Below, piece after piece: positions 41,963-50,459 of a stretch of DNA of 53,557 bases. Where the stretch lies: the NCBI GenBank assembly GCA_947630795.1, contig CANRJC010000013.1, forward strand, positions 1 to 53,557. Reading direction: 5' to 3'. How positions within the stretch are numbered: the stretch's first letter is position 1; every line of letters starts with the position of its first letter. The DNA is from an uncultured Phascolarctobacterium sp. (GTDB lineage Bacteria > Bacillota > Negativicutes > Acidaminococcales > Acidaminococcaceae). The translations under genes were made by a program, and so were the position numbers. The notes below the pieces were generated by a model. The model saw only the letters and a list, made by a program, of their open reading frames with translations, was not told the origin of the DNA and made no database searches.

Positions 41963-42105
41963 ATTACGTAGGTATCTCACGTAGCCAGCTTAGGTTCCTA
42001 ACTTCACTGTCTTTCTATTATTTTTACATAGACGACTGGAGAAGAAGTAACATCTAGAGGTGCTCCTTGGGGTATGTCAGCTATGTAAAAGGAGAGGAAG
42101 AAAAA

Positions 42106-42396
42106 GTGAAAGAAGACAAAGTTTTGACTTGCTGCGAATGCCACAACGAATTCGTGTTCACCGCATCCGAGCAGGAGTTCTACGAAGAGAAAGGCTTTAC
42201 CAACGAGCCTCGCCGCTGCCCCAGCTGCCGTCAGGCCCGCAAGCAGCGTTTGGGCATCAACACCGAGCGTCCTCAGCGGGAACTGTTCCCCGCCGTGTGC
42301 GCCGAGTGCGGCAAGGAGACCATGGTCCCCTTCCGTCCTTCCGACGACAGGCCGGTTTATTGCCGGGACTGCTTCAACGCCCGCCGTGGCCGTTGA
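42106..42396 (+). CDS. Small protein with two zinc ribbons
   Basis: A 96-residue cytoplasmic protein with two CxxC pairs for each of two zinc sites: CCECHNEFVF/RRCPSCRQARK in the first and CAECGKETMVPF/VYCRDCFNARRG in the second. The central EQEFYEEKGFTNEP is the signature of the probable zinc-ribbon family common in Bacillota and other bacteria; its role is unknown, with RNA or protein binding being likely. GTG 42106 is chosen because MKEDKVLTC is the usual N-terminus and GAGGAAG precedes it; a TTG at 42067 is an alternative. A long leader suggests post-transcriptional control. Confidence 0.88.
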   Translation: MKEDKVLTCCECHNEFVFTASEQEFYEEKGFTNEPRRCPSCRQARKQRLGINTERPQRELFPAVCAECGKETMVPFRPSDDRPVYCRDCFNARRGR

Positions 42397-42420
42397 GCTC
42401 GATAATATTTACGCACATTC

Positions 42421-42452
42421 AGGCACAGCGAAAGCTGTGCCTTTTGCTTTTC
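42421..42452 (+). terminator. Intrinsic terminator of the zinc-ribbon gene
   Basis: AGGCACAGC / GCTGTGCCT with a GAAA loop, then TTTGCTTTT. Confidence 0.92.
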
Positions 42453-42531
42453 ATGTCCGTCTTTTGCGGAGGAGCTCAACGAGCTGCCCCTCGCTCGAAA
42501 AAGCTTTGACCGTCAAATTTATAACGCAAAG

Positions 42532-42562
42532 AAAAAAGCCGCACTCTCTGCGGCTTTTGCTT
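42532..42562 (+). terminator. Second terminator-like hairpin
   Basis: AAAAGCCGCA / TGCGGCTTTT with a CTC loop followed by GCTTTTA. A-tract before and T-tract after make it functional on both strands. It repeats the tail sequence (CTTTTGCTTTT) of the terminator 110 bp upstream. Confidence 0.75.
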
Positions 42563-42603
42563 TTATGTTCATGCATAAAAGAGCACGAGTCGCCGCTCTT
42601 ATA

Positions 42604-42997
42604 AAAGTCGCGACGGTCTCGATGAGGAGGGGAAGAAAAAGTCGCGGTGATCTTATAAAAGGCGCAGAGAAACAGCCGCAATGTTTTTGCCGATAATAAA
42701 CAGAAAAAGCCCCACCTTTTGCGCCGAGGACGAAAAGAAAAAAGCAGCGCTCACACGATCGAGGCTGCGGGAGAAAAAGTAGCAACGAGCTCGTGAAAGA
42801 CGAAAAGAAAAAGTGCGGCCGCTGAACCGAAGATGCGAAGAAAAAAGTCGCGATAATTTCGCCGAGGATGCAAGTAAAAAAGTCACAGCAAGTTCGCCGA
42901 GGGTAAAAAGAAACAGTCGCAGCCGTCGAGCCGAAAACGAAAAGAGAAGAGACGAAAAAATGCGGCGATGACGCAAATAAAAAAGTCACAGCCTCAG
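42604..42997. repeat. Degenerate tandem array of ~35-bp purine-rich units
   Basis: About eleven degenerate units of 33-36 bp follow one another. The clearest begin at 42826, 42861, 42896, 42930 and 42962. The consensus resembles GCCGAGGATGCGAAGAAAA followed by AAGTCGCAGCNNGTTC. Plus-strand purines dominate. The minus strand is open in two frames only because the repeat has few T/A-rich stop triplets there; no coding gene is supported. The whole gap 42397-43153 is otherwise free of genes. Confidence 0.8.
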
Positions 42998-43084
42998 CTC
43001 ACGGTGCGCAATTTCGTTCGCTCATCCGAAAAGGAAGGCCCTTTGAACAGCGGAGCGAAGAGCTTTTCGTCCCCGCTATTTTGT

Positions 43085-43113
43085 TTGCCAAAAGAGGCAA
43101 AAGGTTGTACAAT
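43085..43113 (+). promoter_or_regulatory. Promoter of the RNase E/G gene
   Basis: TTGCCA (43085-43090), 17-bp spacer, TACAAT (43108-43113); leader of about 35 nt. Confidence 0.82.
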
Positions 43114-43153
43114 AAAATAACATCAACGACACGGTCGGGAAAGGGGCTCTTCG

Positions 43154-44545
43154 ATGAGCGCTGCCATATTTATGACCGCCACCGCGGGCTGCACTCGTCT
43201 GGCTCTTACGGAAGAGGGCCGCTTGGCTGAGTACGCGCTGGAATGGGAAGGGGAAGAACCGGTAGGGAGCATCTTCAACGCCAAAGTGGAGAGGGTGCTG
43301 CCTTCTTTGCAGGCCGCTTTTTTGGACCTGGGCCTCGCTCAAAACGGTTTTCTCTATTTGGAAAAGGGCAGCGGCATCAGCGAGGGGCAGCAGCTTTTGG
43401 TGCAGGTCACCAAAGCGCCCCGGGGCAACAAGGGCCCTGCCTGTACGAGGCAATTGAGCTTGGCCGGCAGGTATTGCGTGCTTTTGGTGGGCAGCAAACG
43501 TTTGGGCATCTCCAAAAAGATCACTGCAAGCGACGCAAGACAACGTTTGAGCGCTCTTTATGCTCCCTATTTAGAGGCGGGCTTCGGCGTGGTGGTGAGG
43601 ACAGCTGCGCAAAATGCGCAAGACGAGATCTTACGGCGAGAAGCAGACGAATTGGCGAAAGAATATCGGACCATCGTCGCCCGCAGCAAGATCGAAGGAA
43701 AGAGCGGCCTGTTGCGGCGAGAATTGAGCCTCCCCTTGCGCATGGTGCGCGATTATAATCAAAGCGCTTTGGAGCGGGTGGTGTGCGATCGGCCAGCTCT
43801 TTACGAAAGACTGCAGGAACTGGTGAAGACTTTGCCGGAAAAAGAGCGGCCTTCTTTAGAACTGTATCGGGGCCGCGAGCCTCTCTTCGCTCACGCCGGC
43901 TTGGAAGAAGAAGCGGCCGGCCTCACGGCACGGCGGGTAGAGCTGCCCGAAGGAGGCTACTTGGTCATCGATCAGACCGAAGCCATGACCGTCATCGATG
44001 TGAACAGCGGCAAATTTTCCGCAGCAGCCAACATAGAGGAGACCGGCCGGCGCATCAATCTGTGGGCGGCGGCGGAAGTGGCCCGTCAGCTGCGGCTGCG
44101 GGACATCGGCGGCATCATCATCGTAGATTTCATCGATATGCGGCAGCCTGCTCATAAAGAAGAAGTGCTGGCTGCTTTGACTGCGGCCCTGAGCAAAGAC
44201 AGGATGAACCCCAAAGTGATCGACATCACGCCTTTGAATTTGGTAGAGCTCACAAGGCGGCAGGCCCGGCCCGCTTTGCTGAACAGCCTCACCGCTCCCT
44301 GCCCGGTGTGCGGCGGCAGCGGCAGGATAACCAGTTTGACCGAATTGACGGAGCAAGTGAAAGAAAGGCTGGGCGCTCAGCAAAAAAGCGGCGGCAAAAG
44401 AGAATTGGAGCTGGTGTGCCATCCCTATTTGGCCGAGCAGCTGCGCAAAGAACTGAAGGCCATGGAGCGTCAGTTCCACTGCTCGCTGCTTTTAAGACAG
44501 GATGCCGGCCTCCACCTTGCAGCCTTCATGCTTTTGGAAAGATAG
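43154..44545 (+). CDS. rng: Ribonuclease E/G family protein
   Basis: A 463-residue RNase E/G-type endoribonuclease that cleaves single-stranded RNA and matures rRNA or starts mRNA decay. The S1-like domain is near residues 35-120, the catalytic part has VIDVNSGKF and GGIIIVDFIDM (metal-binding Asp residues), and a CPVCGGSGRI zinc-link motif follows. The N-terminal EYALEWEGEEPVGSIFNAKVERVLPSLQAAFLDLG is typical. It lacks the long C-terminal degradosome arm, so it is RNase G-sized. It is read from its own promoter next to the repeat array. Confidence 0.94.
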   Translation: MSAAIFMTATAGCTRLALTEEGRLAEYALEWEGEEPVGSIFNAKVERVLPSLQAAFLDLGLAQNGFLYLEKGSGISEGQQLLVQVTKAPRGNKGPACTRQLSLAGRYCVLLVGSKRLGISKKITASDARQRLSALYAPYLEAGFGVVVRTAAQNAQDEILRREADELAKEYRTIVARSKIEGKSGLLRRELSLPLRMVRDYNQSALERVVCDRPALYERLQELVKTLPEKERPSLELYRGREPLFAHAGLEEEAAGLTARRVELPEGGYLVIDQTEAMTVIDVNSGKFSAAANIEETGRRINLWAAAEVARQLRLRDIGGIIIVDFIDMRQPAHKEEVLAALTAALSKDRMNPKVIDITPLNLVELTRRQARPALLNSLTAPCPVCGGSGRITSLTELTEQVKERLGAQQKSGGKRELELVCHPYLAEQLRKELKAMERQFHCSLLLRQDAGLHLAAFMLLER

Positions 44546-44572
44546 GCGAGGGCCGGCGGCCGGGCTGCGCTC

Positions 44573-44601
44573 TTGTGCAGCACCTGCTTTTACGCTATAA
44601 T
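44573..44601 (+). promoter_or_regulatory. Promoter of the site-2 protease gene
   Basis: TTGTGC (44573-44578), 17-bp spacer, TATAAT (44596-44601). Leader of about 70 nt. Confidence 0.72.
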
Positions 44602-44674
44602 GTAAAAATGAAGACTTCCCGCTTTTTGTCTTGAAGGTCTGCCTTTTTGCGCAAAGAGCGGGGGAAGGAAGAAT

Positions 44675-45304
44675 ATGTTTAACGGTCTCGATCTTGCCAG
44701 CATGGTCTTTCGCATCCCGGCCCTGCTTTTGGCTATATCCATCCACGAATACGCCCACGCCCAGTGCGCCGACAGTTTGGGAGACCCGACCCCTCGGCTC
44801 ATGGGCCGTCTTACTTTAAATCCGCTGGCTCATCTCGACCCTATCGGTGCGCTGCTCTTGGTGGTGTGCGGCTTCGGCTGGGCCAAACCGGTGTCCATCA
44901 ACTTCAACAACATCTATCCTCGCCGCAGCGGCATGATCAAGATCTCCGTGGCCGGGGTGGCCGCCAATCTTTTTCTTTGCTTTTTGGCTGCGTTCCTCAT
45001 GGCTTTGATGAGCAGGCTGGGGCTTTTGAGCGATACCCTTTACAGGTTTTTCCTCTGGCTGCAGCTTTACAACGTTTGGTTCGCCTTTTTCAATCTCGTT
45101 CCCATTCCGCCTCTGGACGGCTATCGCCTGCTGACGGAGCTGTTGCCCGGCCGCTTGGCCTGGTCTTACGATAACTTCGTCGGCCGCTTCGGGTTCTGGC
45201 TGCTTTTGGCTTTGGTGGTCTCCGGCCTCATCGGCTGGCTCATCAATCCTCCGGCCCGGCTCTATATGCTGTTGGTGAATCGCGTCTTGGGGCTTATCTT
45301 TTAA
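44675..45304 (+). CDS. Site-2-type zinc metalloprotease (M50 family, YwhC-like)
   Basis: A 209-residue integral membrane protease of the M50B type. The zinc motif HEYAHA lies in the first membrane helix and the third ligand Asp in NLVPIPPLDGYR in a later one; about five helices in all. No PDZ or CBS domain is present. The family cuts membrane proteins within the bilayer, but targets are unknown here. AAGGAAG precedes ATG 44675. It is followed at 29 nt by trpS. Confidence 0.92.
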   Translation: MFNGLDLASMVFRIPALLLAISIHEYAHAQCADSLGDPTPRLMGRLTLNPLAHLDPIGALLLVVCGFGWAKPVSINFNNIYPRRSGMIKISVAGVAANLFLCFLAAFLMALMSRLGLLSDTLYRFFLWLQLYNVWFAFFNLVPIPPLDGYRLLTELLPGRLAWSYDNFVGRFGFWLLLALVVSGLIGWLINPPARLYMLLVNRVLGLIF

Positions 45305-45333
45305 CATCATCTTACCGCAAAGGGGTTTTTGAC

Positions 45334-46326
45334 ATGAACAAAGGCAGGATCTTCAGCGGCATGCAACCTTCCGGCCGCTTTCATCTGGGCAACTACATGG
45401 GCGCTTTGGAGAATTGGGTGCGCTTGCAGCACGAATACGAGTGCTTCTTCGCCATCGTCGATCTTCATGCCCTCACTTCCAGTTATGCCGACACTTCCAA
45501 GCTGCAGGAAAATATTCATCAGATGGCCATCGATTGGCTCAGCGCCGGTCTCGACCCGGAGAAGAACGTGATCTTCCTCCAGAGCCATGTGCAGGAGCAT
45601 GCGGAGCTGGCCCTGCTCTTGGGCATGCTCACGCCCCTTTCTTGGCTGGAGCGGGTGCCCACTTACAAAGATAAACTGCGCGACTTGGAAGACAGCGGCA
45701 AAGATCTTCACACCTACGGCTTTTTGGGCTACCCGGTGCTGATGGCCGCCGACATCATCCTCTATAAGGCCACGCGGGTGCCGGTGGGCGAAGATCAAAG
45801 CGCACATTTGGAATTGACCAGAGAGATAGTGCGCCGTTTCAATTATCTTTACAAACAGGAAGTGTTCCCCGAGCCGCAGGCGGTCTTCTCCAAGGCCAAG
45901 GTGCTGCCGGGCATCGACGGCCGCAAGATGAGCAAATCTTACGACAACACCATCCCCTTCGGTGCTTCTCCCGAAGAATTGTGGGAGAGGGTGAGGATGA
46001 TGACCACCGACCCGGCCCGCATTCGCAAAACAGACCCGGGGCATCCTGAAGTGTGCATCGTTCATCGCTTCCAAAAAGTGTTCAACGAAGAAGAAGTCGA
46101 AAATATCACAGCTCAGTGCAGGGCCGGCGAGATCGGGTGCATGCAGTGCAAGCGTTGTTTGGCGAACAAAATGAACGAGCTGCTGGCTCACATCCACGCT
46201 CGGCGCAAAGAGTTGGAAGCCAAGCCGGGCTATATCAAAGAAGTGCTGGAATACGGCAACCAAAGGGCGAAGGCAGTGGCTCGTGCCAACATGGAGGAGA
46301 TCCGCCGCGCCATGAACGTGCTGTAA
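45334..46326 (+). CDS. trpS: Tryptophanyl-tRNA synthetase
   Basis: A 330-residue class I synthetase that charges tRNA-Trp. The HIGH-type motif is PSGRFHLGNYMGAL and the KMSKS motif is GRKMSKSYDN. Substrate residues in the family (DLHALT, GEDQSAHLELTREI) are intact. AAAGGGG is 8 nt before ATG 45334. The 29-nt gap to the protease gene leaves no room for a T-box leader. It is followed after one nucleotide by scpA. Confidence 0.97.
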   Translation: MNKGRIFSGMQPSGRFHLGNYMGALENWVRLQHEYECFFAIVDLHALTSSYADTSKLQENIHQMAIDWLSAGLDPEKNVIFLQSHVQEHAELALLLGMLTPLSWLERVPTYKDKLRDLEDSGKDLHTYGFLGYPVLMAADIILYKATRVPVGEDQSAHLELTREIVRRFNYLYKQEVFPEPQAVFSKAKVLPGIDGRKMSKSYDNTIPFGASPEELWERVRMMTTDPARIRKTDPGHPEVCIVHRFQKVFNEEEVENITAQCRAGEIGCMQCKRCLANKMNELLAHIHARRKELEAKPGYIKEVLEYGNQRAKAVARANMEEIRRAMNVL

Positions 46327-46327
46327 G

Positions 46328-47038
46328 ATGGCCCTTTCGGTAAAGGTAGAGGCCTTCGAAGGGCCGCTGGACCTTTTATTAGAACTGATAGAAAAAAACA
46401 AGCTGGACATTTACGACATACCCATGGCGCAGGTGTGTCGGCAATACATGGAAGCACTGGAGCGGCTGCCGGTCTTCGATATGGAATTGGGCAGCGAGTT
46501 TTTGCTGTTGGGCTCCGCTTTGCTCTACATCAAGTCGCGGCTGTTGCTGCCCAAACAGACGGGCGGCGACGAAGAAGACGAGGAAGACCCCAGAGAAAAA
46601 CTGGTGGCCATGCTGCTGGAGTATCGGCGTTTCAAAGAATTGGCTGCTCAATTGCTGGACAGACAAAGAGCAGCTTCCGTTTATTACAGCAGGCCGGCCC
46701 TTTACAGCGGCCTCGGCGAAAAGATCTTGCAGCCTCTGCCGCTTTCCTCTTTGCTGCAAGCTTTGGCCGATGTTTTGAACGAAGCAGGCGAAGTGCTGGG
46801 CTACATCGAGCCGCAAAGCTACAGCATGGAAGAAAAAATGGCAGAGATCTTGCAGCTTTTAGGGAAGAATCGCCGGGGCCTCGATTTCGCTCAACTTTTT
46901 CAGAGCGGTTCGCGCGCCGAAAAAGTGGTCTCTTTTTTGGGTGTCTTGGAGCTTTTGCGGCAGGGAGCAGTGAGGATCAGTCAAAGCCGGGCCTTCGGGC
47001 CTATCTATATTTTCCCGAAGGAGACAGTAAATGGATAA
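46328..47038 (+). CDS. scpA: Segregation and condensation protein A
   Basis: ScpA is the kleisin that bridges the SMC heads in chromosome condensation. The 236-residue protein has the N-terminal FEGPLDLLLELIEKNKLDIYDIP, the core ELGSEFLLLGSALLYIKSR, and a C-terminal winged-helix part that binds SMC. Its last codons overlap the scpB start by 8 nt, which couples the two subunits. Confidence 0.95.
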   Translation: MALSVKVEAFEGPLDLLLELIEKNKLDIYDIPMAQVCRQYMEALERLPVFDMELGSEFLLLGSALLYIKSRLLLPKQTGGDEEDEEDPREKLVAMLLEYRRFKELAAQLLDRQRAASVYYSRPALYSGLGEKILQPLPLSSLLQALADVLNEAGEVLGYIEPQSYSMEEKMAEILQLLGKNRRGLDFAQLFQSGSRAEKVVSFLGVLELLRQGAVRISQSRAFGPIYIFPKETVNG

Positions 47039-47603
47039 AGAGCGAAAGCTGAAGCTCGCCGCCTTAGAAGCTCTGCTTTTTGCCGCGGGAGAACCGCTGA
47101 GCGTCAGTCGTTTGGCCGAGTTAATGGAGCTCGAGCGGCCGGCCCTGTGGCAGCTTTTGGAAGAATTAAAAGAAATTTATGCTCTGCCCGAGCGAGGCTT
47201 GATGTTAAGAGAAGTGGCCGAAGGTATACAGCTGGTGACTAAGCCCGACTACTTTCCCCTTTTGAGCCGGCTCGGCAAAAATAAAGAAGTACGTCTCTCC
47301 AATGCTGCCTTGGAGACTTTGGCCATTGTAGCCTATAAACAACCGGTGACGCGTTCGGAGATGGAAGACATCAGAGGAGTGAGCGTAGACGGCGTGGTCA
47401 ATACCCTGCTGGACTTGGGGCTGATCTGCGAAGCGGGCCGCAAGCAGGCCTTGGGCAAACCTCTCCTTTATGCCACCACGGCAAAATTTTTGGAAATTTT
47501 CGGCCTGAAAGATCTTGCCTCTCTCCCGGGGCTCGAGAGCATCAGAGAAAATATCCGGCCGGAAGAAGAGGCCGTCAGCTTATTCGGCGCAGAAGAGGAC
47601 TGA
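47031..47603 (+). CDS. scpB: Segregation and condensation protein B
   Basis: ScpB binds the middle of ScpA as a dimer. The 190-residue protein carries two winged helices with ALEALLFAAGEPLSV, ETLAIVAYKQPVTR and IRGVSVDGVVNTLLD, all hallmark segments. It continues the scpA-scpB-rluB order that is widespread in Bacillota. Confidence 0.96.
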   Translation: MDKERKLKLAALEALLFAAGEPLSVSRLAELMELERPALWQLLEELKEIYALPERGLMLREVAEGIQLVTKPDYFPLLSRLGKNKEVRLSNAALETLAIVAYKQPVTRSEMEDIRGVSVDGVVNTLLDLGLICEAGRKQALGKPLLYATTAKFLEIFGLKDLASLPGLESIRENIRPEEEAVSLFGAEED

Positions 47604-47604
47604 G

Positions 47605-48327
47605 ATGGAAGAACGTTTGCAAAAACTGCTGGCCGCCGCAGGCGTGGCCTCGCGTCGCGAAGCTGAAAAGCTCATCGTGGCCGGTCGGGTGCAGGTGAAC
47701 GGCAAAGTTATAACCGAGCTGGGCTACAAGTGCGGCCCCCAAAGCAGCATCAAAGTAGACGGCAAGCTCATCGCGCGGGAAAAGAAGGTATACTATCTTT
47801 TTAACAAACCCAAAGGCGTGGTCACCACCATGGAAGACCCGGAGGGCCGTGCCTGCATCGCCGATTATGTGCAAGAACTGAAGCAGCGGGTGTACCCCGT
47901 GGGCCGACTGGACTACAACACAGAAGGGCTGCTGCTCCTCACCAACGACGGAGCTTTGGCTCAGGCTTTGACCCATCCCAGCCATCAAGTGGGCAAGACC
48001 TACACGGCGCGGGTGAAGGGCTTGATGCAAGACGACGATCTCGATAAATTGCGGATGGGAGTGCGCTTGGAAGACGGGCTCACCGCTCCCGCCCGCACGG
48101 AATTATTGGAGCGGGATAAAGAAAGAGGGCTCACCACTTTTAATTTGACTATTTACGAAGGCCGCAACCGTCAGGTGCGGCGCATGTGCGAAGCCATAGG
48201 TTTCCCGGTGAGAGATCTGAAACGGATCAAATTGGGCCCGCTTAACCTGAAAGGAACGGCCCGCGGCAAATTGCGGCCGCTCTCGGAGGGAGAAGTAGAC
48301 GCCCTCTATCAGGCAGCGGGGCTGTGA
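47605..48327 (+). CDS. rluB: Pseudouridine synthase RluB/RsuA family
   Basis: A 240-residue enzyme that isomerises a specific rRNA uridine (RluB: 23S U2605; RsuA: 16S U516; which applies is not certain). An N-terminal S4 RNA-binding domain (~1-60) is followed by the catalytic domain with GRLDYNTEGLLLLTND (catalytic Asp) and GRNRQVRRMCEA. ATG 47605 lies 1 nt after scpB behind AGAGGA; the longer upstream frame is within scpB. Confidence 0.93.
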   Translation: MEERLQKLLAAAGVASRREAEKLIVAGRVQVNGKVITELGYKCGPQSSIKVDGKLIAREKKVYYLFNKPKGVVTTMEDPEGRACIADYVQELKQRVYPVGRLDYNTEGLLLLTNDGALAQALTHPSHQVGKTYTARVKGLMQDDDLDKLRMGVRLEDGLTAPARTELLERDKERGLTTFNLTIYEGRNRQVRRMCEAIGFPVRDLKRIKLGPLNLKGTARGKLRPLSEGEVDALYQAAGL

Positions 48328-48331
48328 GATC

Positions 48332-49582
48332 ATGAAACGGGTCTTGATCATCGGGGCGGGGGCGGCCGGTCTTTTGGCCGGCATCGCAGCAGCTCGGGCG
48401 GGGGCAGAGTGCCTGCTCTTGGAGAAAAACGAGCGGCCGGGGAAAAAACTTTTGATCACAGGCAAGGGCCGCTGCAATCTCACCAATAACTGCGATATCG
48501 AAGGCTTCATCGCCAACTTGCCGGGCAACGGCCGTTTTTTGTACAGCGCCCTGAAGAGCTTCGACAATCAGGCTCTTTTGGCTCTTTTAAAAGAAGCGGG
48601 GTTGGAGACCAAGACAGAACGGGGAGGCAGGATCTTTCCCGTCAGCGATCGGGCTCAGGACGTGGTGGATGCTTTGACGAGCCTTTGCAAAAAAGCGGGA
48701 GGCCGCTTGCTGACGGCTCATCCCGTCGACAAGATCGTCACCGCCGAAGGAAGAGTGCTGGGAGTTCAAAGCAAGGGCGAGACCTTCAAAGCTGCGGCGG
48801 TCATCTTGGCTGCAGGCGGCTCGACCTATACCGGCACCGGTTCAGACGGCGACGGCGTGCGTTTGGCTGCGGCCTTAGGCCACACCTGCACGCCTCTTTT
48901 GCCCAGTCTCGTTCCTCTCGAGAGCCCCGATGAAGATCTTTGGGCACTGCAGGGCCTATCGCTGCGCAACGTGACTGCTTCTCTGTGTTGGGGAGGCAAA
49001 GTGCGAGCCAAAGAATTCGGCGAGATGCTCTTTACTCACTTCGGTCTTTCGGGCCCCATCATCCTTCGCCTCAGCCGTTTGGCGGCAGAAGTTTTGGCTA
49101 AAGGGGAAGAGCTCGAAGTCGTTATCGATCTGAAACCGGCGCTGAGCGCGGAAAAATTAGACCTGAGACTGCAGCGGGACTTTGCTCTTTACAGCCGCCG
49201 TCAATTAAAGGCGGGGCTGAAAGATCTGCTGCCGCTCAGCCTCATCCCCATCATCTGCGATCGAGCCTACGTGGACAGCGATAAGGTCGTCCACCAGATC
49301 AGCAGAAAAGAGAGGCAGCGCCTCGTATCTACGATCAAGGGTCTGGGCATAGAGATAAGCGGCACCCGACCTCTTGCAGAAGCCATCGTCACCCGAGGAG
49401 GCATCAGCTTAAAAGAAGTAGACCCCAAGACGATGGCGTCGAAAGTGATCAAAGGGCTCTATCTGGCGGGAGAAGTGTTGGACATCGACGGCTATACCGG
49501 CGGCTACAATCTGCAGGGAGCTTTTTCAGGCGGTTGGGCAGCGGGAAGAGCGGCGGCTCTCGGTTTAAATGAGAGCGAATGA
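48332..49582 (+). CDS. HI0933/YhiN-family FAD flavoprotein (BaiN-like)
   Basis: A 416-residue flavoprotein with FAD site IIGAGAAGLLAGIAAARAGA, the family motif GKKLLITGKGRCNLTN, a second region TYTGTGSDGDG and the C-terminal AGEVLDIDGYTGGYNLQ. Members include BaiN-like enoyl/oxidoreductases and YhiN of unclear function; substrate is unknown. It follows rluB by 4 nt with only a weak ribosome site. Its last codons merge into a tandem-repeat tract. Confidence 0.9.
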   Translation: MKRVLIIGAGAAGLLAGIAAARAGAECLLLEKNERPGKKLLITGKGRCNLTNNCDIEGFIANLPGNGRFLYSALKSFDNQALLALLKEAGLETKTERGGRIFPVSDRAQDVVDALTSLCKKAGGRLLTAHPVDKIVTAEGRVLGVQSKGETFKAAAVILAAGGSTYTGTGSDGDGVRLAAALGHTCTPLLPSLVPLESPDEDLWALQGLSLRNVTASLCWGGKVRAKEFGEMLFTHFGLSGPIILRLSRLAAEVLAKGEELEVVIDLKPALSAEKLDLRLQRDFALYSRRQLKAGLKDLLPLSLIPIICDRAYVDSDKVVHQISRKERQRLVSTIKGLGIEISGTRPLAEAIVTRGGISLKEVDPKTMASKVIKGLYLAGEVLDIDGYTGGYNLQGAFSGGWAAGRAAALGLNESE

Positions 49583-49767
49583 GCTAAAGCTTGATAATGA
49601 ATTCGAATAAAGCTTAATAATGAGCTCTGATAAGAATGAACTCGAATAAGCCAAAGCCGAGAATAAAAGCGAAAAAGCCAAAACTCGAATAAACCGAAGC
49701 TCAATAATGAAAACGGATGAGCCGAATAAGCCGAAGCTCAAGAATGAATTCGCATAAGTCAAAGAGA
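49577..49767. repeat. Degenerate tandem repeats between HI0933-like gene and cmk
   Basis: Degenerate units of about 28 bp with consensus near GAATAAGCCGAAGCTCAAT then AATGAATTC. Clear starts lie at 49577, 49605, 49643, 49687 and 49723. The first copy contains the stop codon of the flavoprotein gene. No gene is supported in the ~195 bases between the flanking genes. Confidence 0.8.
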
Positions 49768-49778
49768 AGGGATGCAGG

Positions 49779-50459
49779 ATGAAAGGCTTGGTCGTAGCTA
49801 TCGACGGGCCGGCGGGAGCCGGCAAAAGCACCATTGCCAAAAAGGCGGCAAAGCGTTTGGGCTATGCTTATATCGATACGGGGGCCATGTACAGGGCGGT
49901 GACCTTGGCCTTTTTACAGAGCGGCCGTAAATTCGACGAAAGTTATATAACCGGTTTGGCCGAGACGGCCGACATTTCTTTCAGGCCCGAAGACGGAAAA
50001 AACCGAGTTTATTTGAACGGGCTTGAAGTCACCGAAGCAATACGCAGCCGAGAAGTGACGGCTGCCGTTTCGGCGGTGGCTGCCATAGCCAAGGTGAGAG
50101 AAGCGCTGGTGGACCAGCAGCGAAAGTTGTTGGGGCAGGGCTCTGTCATCATGGACGGCCGAGATATCGGCACCGTGGTCTATCCTCAGGCCCAAGTAAA
50201 AATTTTTCTCACCGCCGGCGTGGAGGAAAGGGCCCGCCGCCGTTACCTTGAACGGCAGGCCAAGGGAGAAAAAGCAGACTTCGAACAGTTGAAGCAAGAG
50301 ATCGCCCAACGAGACGAGGCCGACGCCACGAGAGCCGTGGGCCCCTTGAAACAGGCGCCGGACGCTGTATATTTGGATACAACTCACATGGATATAGAAG
50401 AGGTGACCGCCTGCATCACAGGTCTGGTCCGCTCGGCCGAGAAAGAAGCAAACCGTTGA
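49779..50459 (+). CDS. cmk: Cytidylate kinase
   Basis: Cmk phosphorylates CMP and dCMP. The 226-residue protein has P-loop IDGPAGAGKSTIAKKAA, TGAMYRAVT, DGRDIGTVVYP with the Arg/Asp nucleotide residues, and an RRRYLERQ LID segment. AGAAGGG lies in front of ATG 49779. It is followed by plsC (TGATG overlap) and ispH-rpsA, the standard order in many Clostridia and Negativicutes. Confidence 0.96.
   Translation: MKGLVVAIDGPAGAGKSTIAKKAAKRLGYAYIDTGAMYRAVTLAFLQSGRKFDESYITGLAETADISFRPEDGKNRVYLNGLEVTEAIRSREVTAAVSAVAAIAKVREALVDQQRKLLGQGSVIMDGRDIGTVVYPQAQVKIFLTAGVEERARRRYLERQAKGEKADFEQLKQEIAQRDEADATRAVGPLKQAPDAVYLDTTHMDIEEVTACITGLVRSAEKEANR

Noticed and set aside
42519-42989. Two long open frames on the minus strand through the repeat array
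   Set aside because: The products are low-complexity Phe/Ser-rich strings with no ribosome site; openness follows from the purine-rich repeat on the other strand.
42604-42997. CRISPR array
   Set aside because: The units are contiguous, diverged and without unique spacers, and no cas gene is near.
45305-45333. T-box leader before trpS
   Set aside because: The gap to the preceding gene is only 29 nt.
49504-49840. Minus-strand frames over the flavoprotein end, repeat tract and cmk start
   Set aside because: They cross two real plus-strand genes and translate repeated Ser/Leu/Phe patterns from the repeats.
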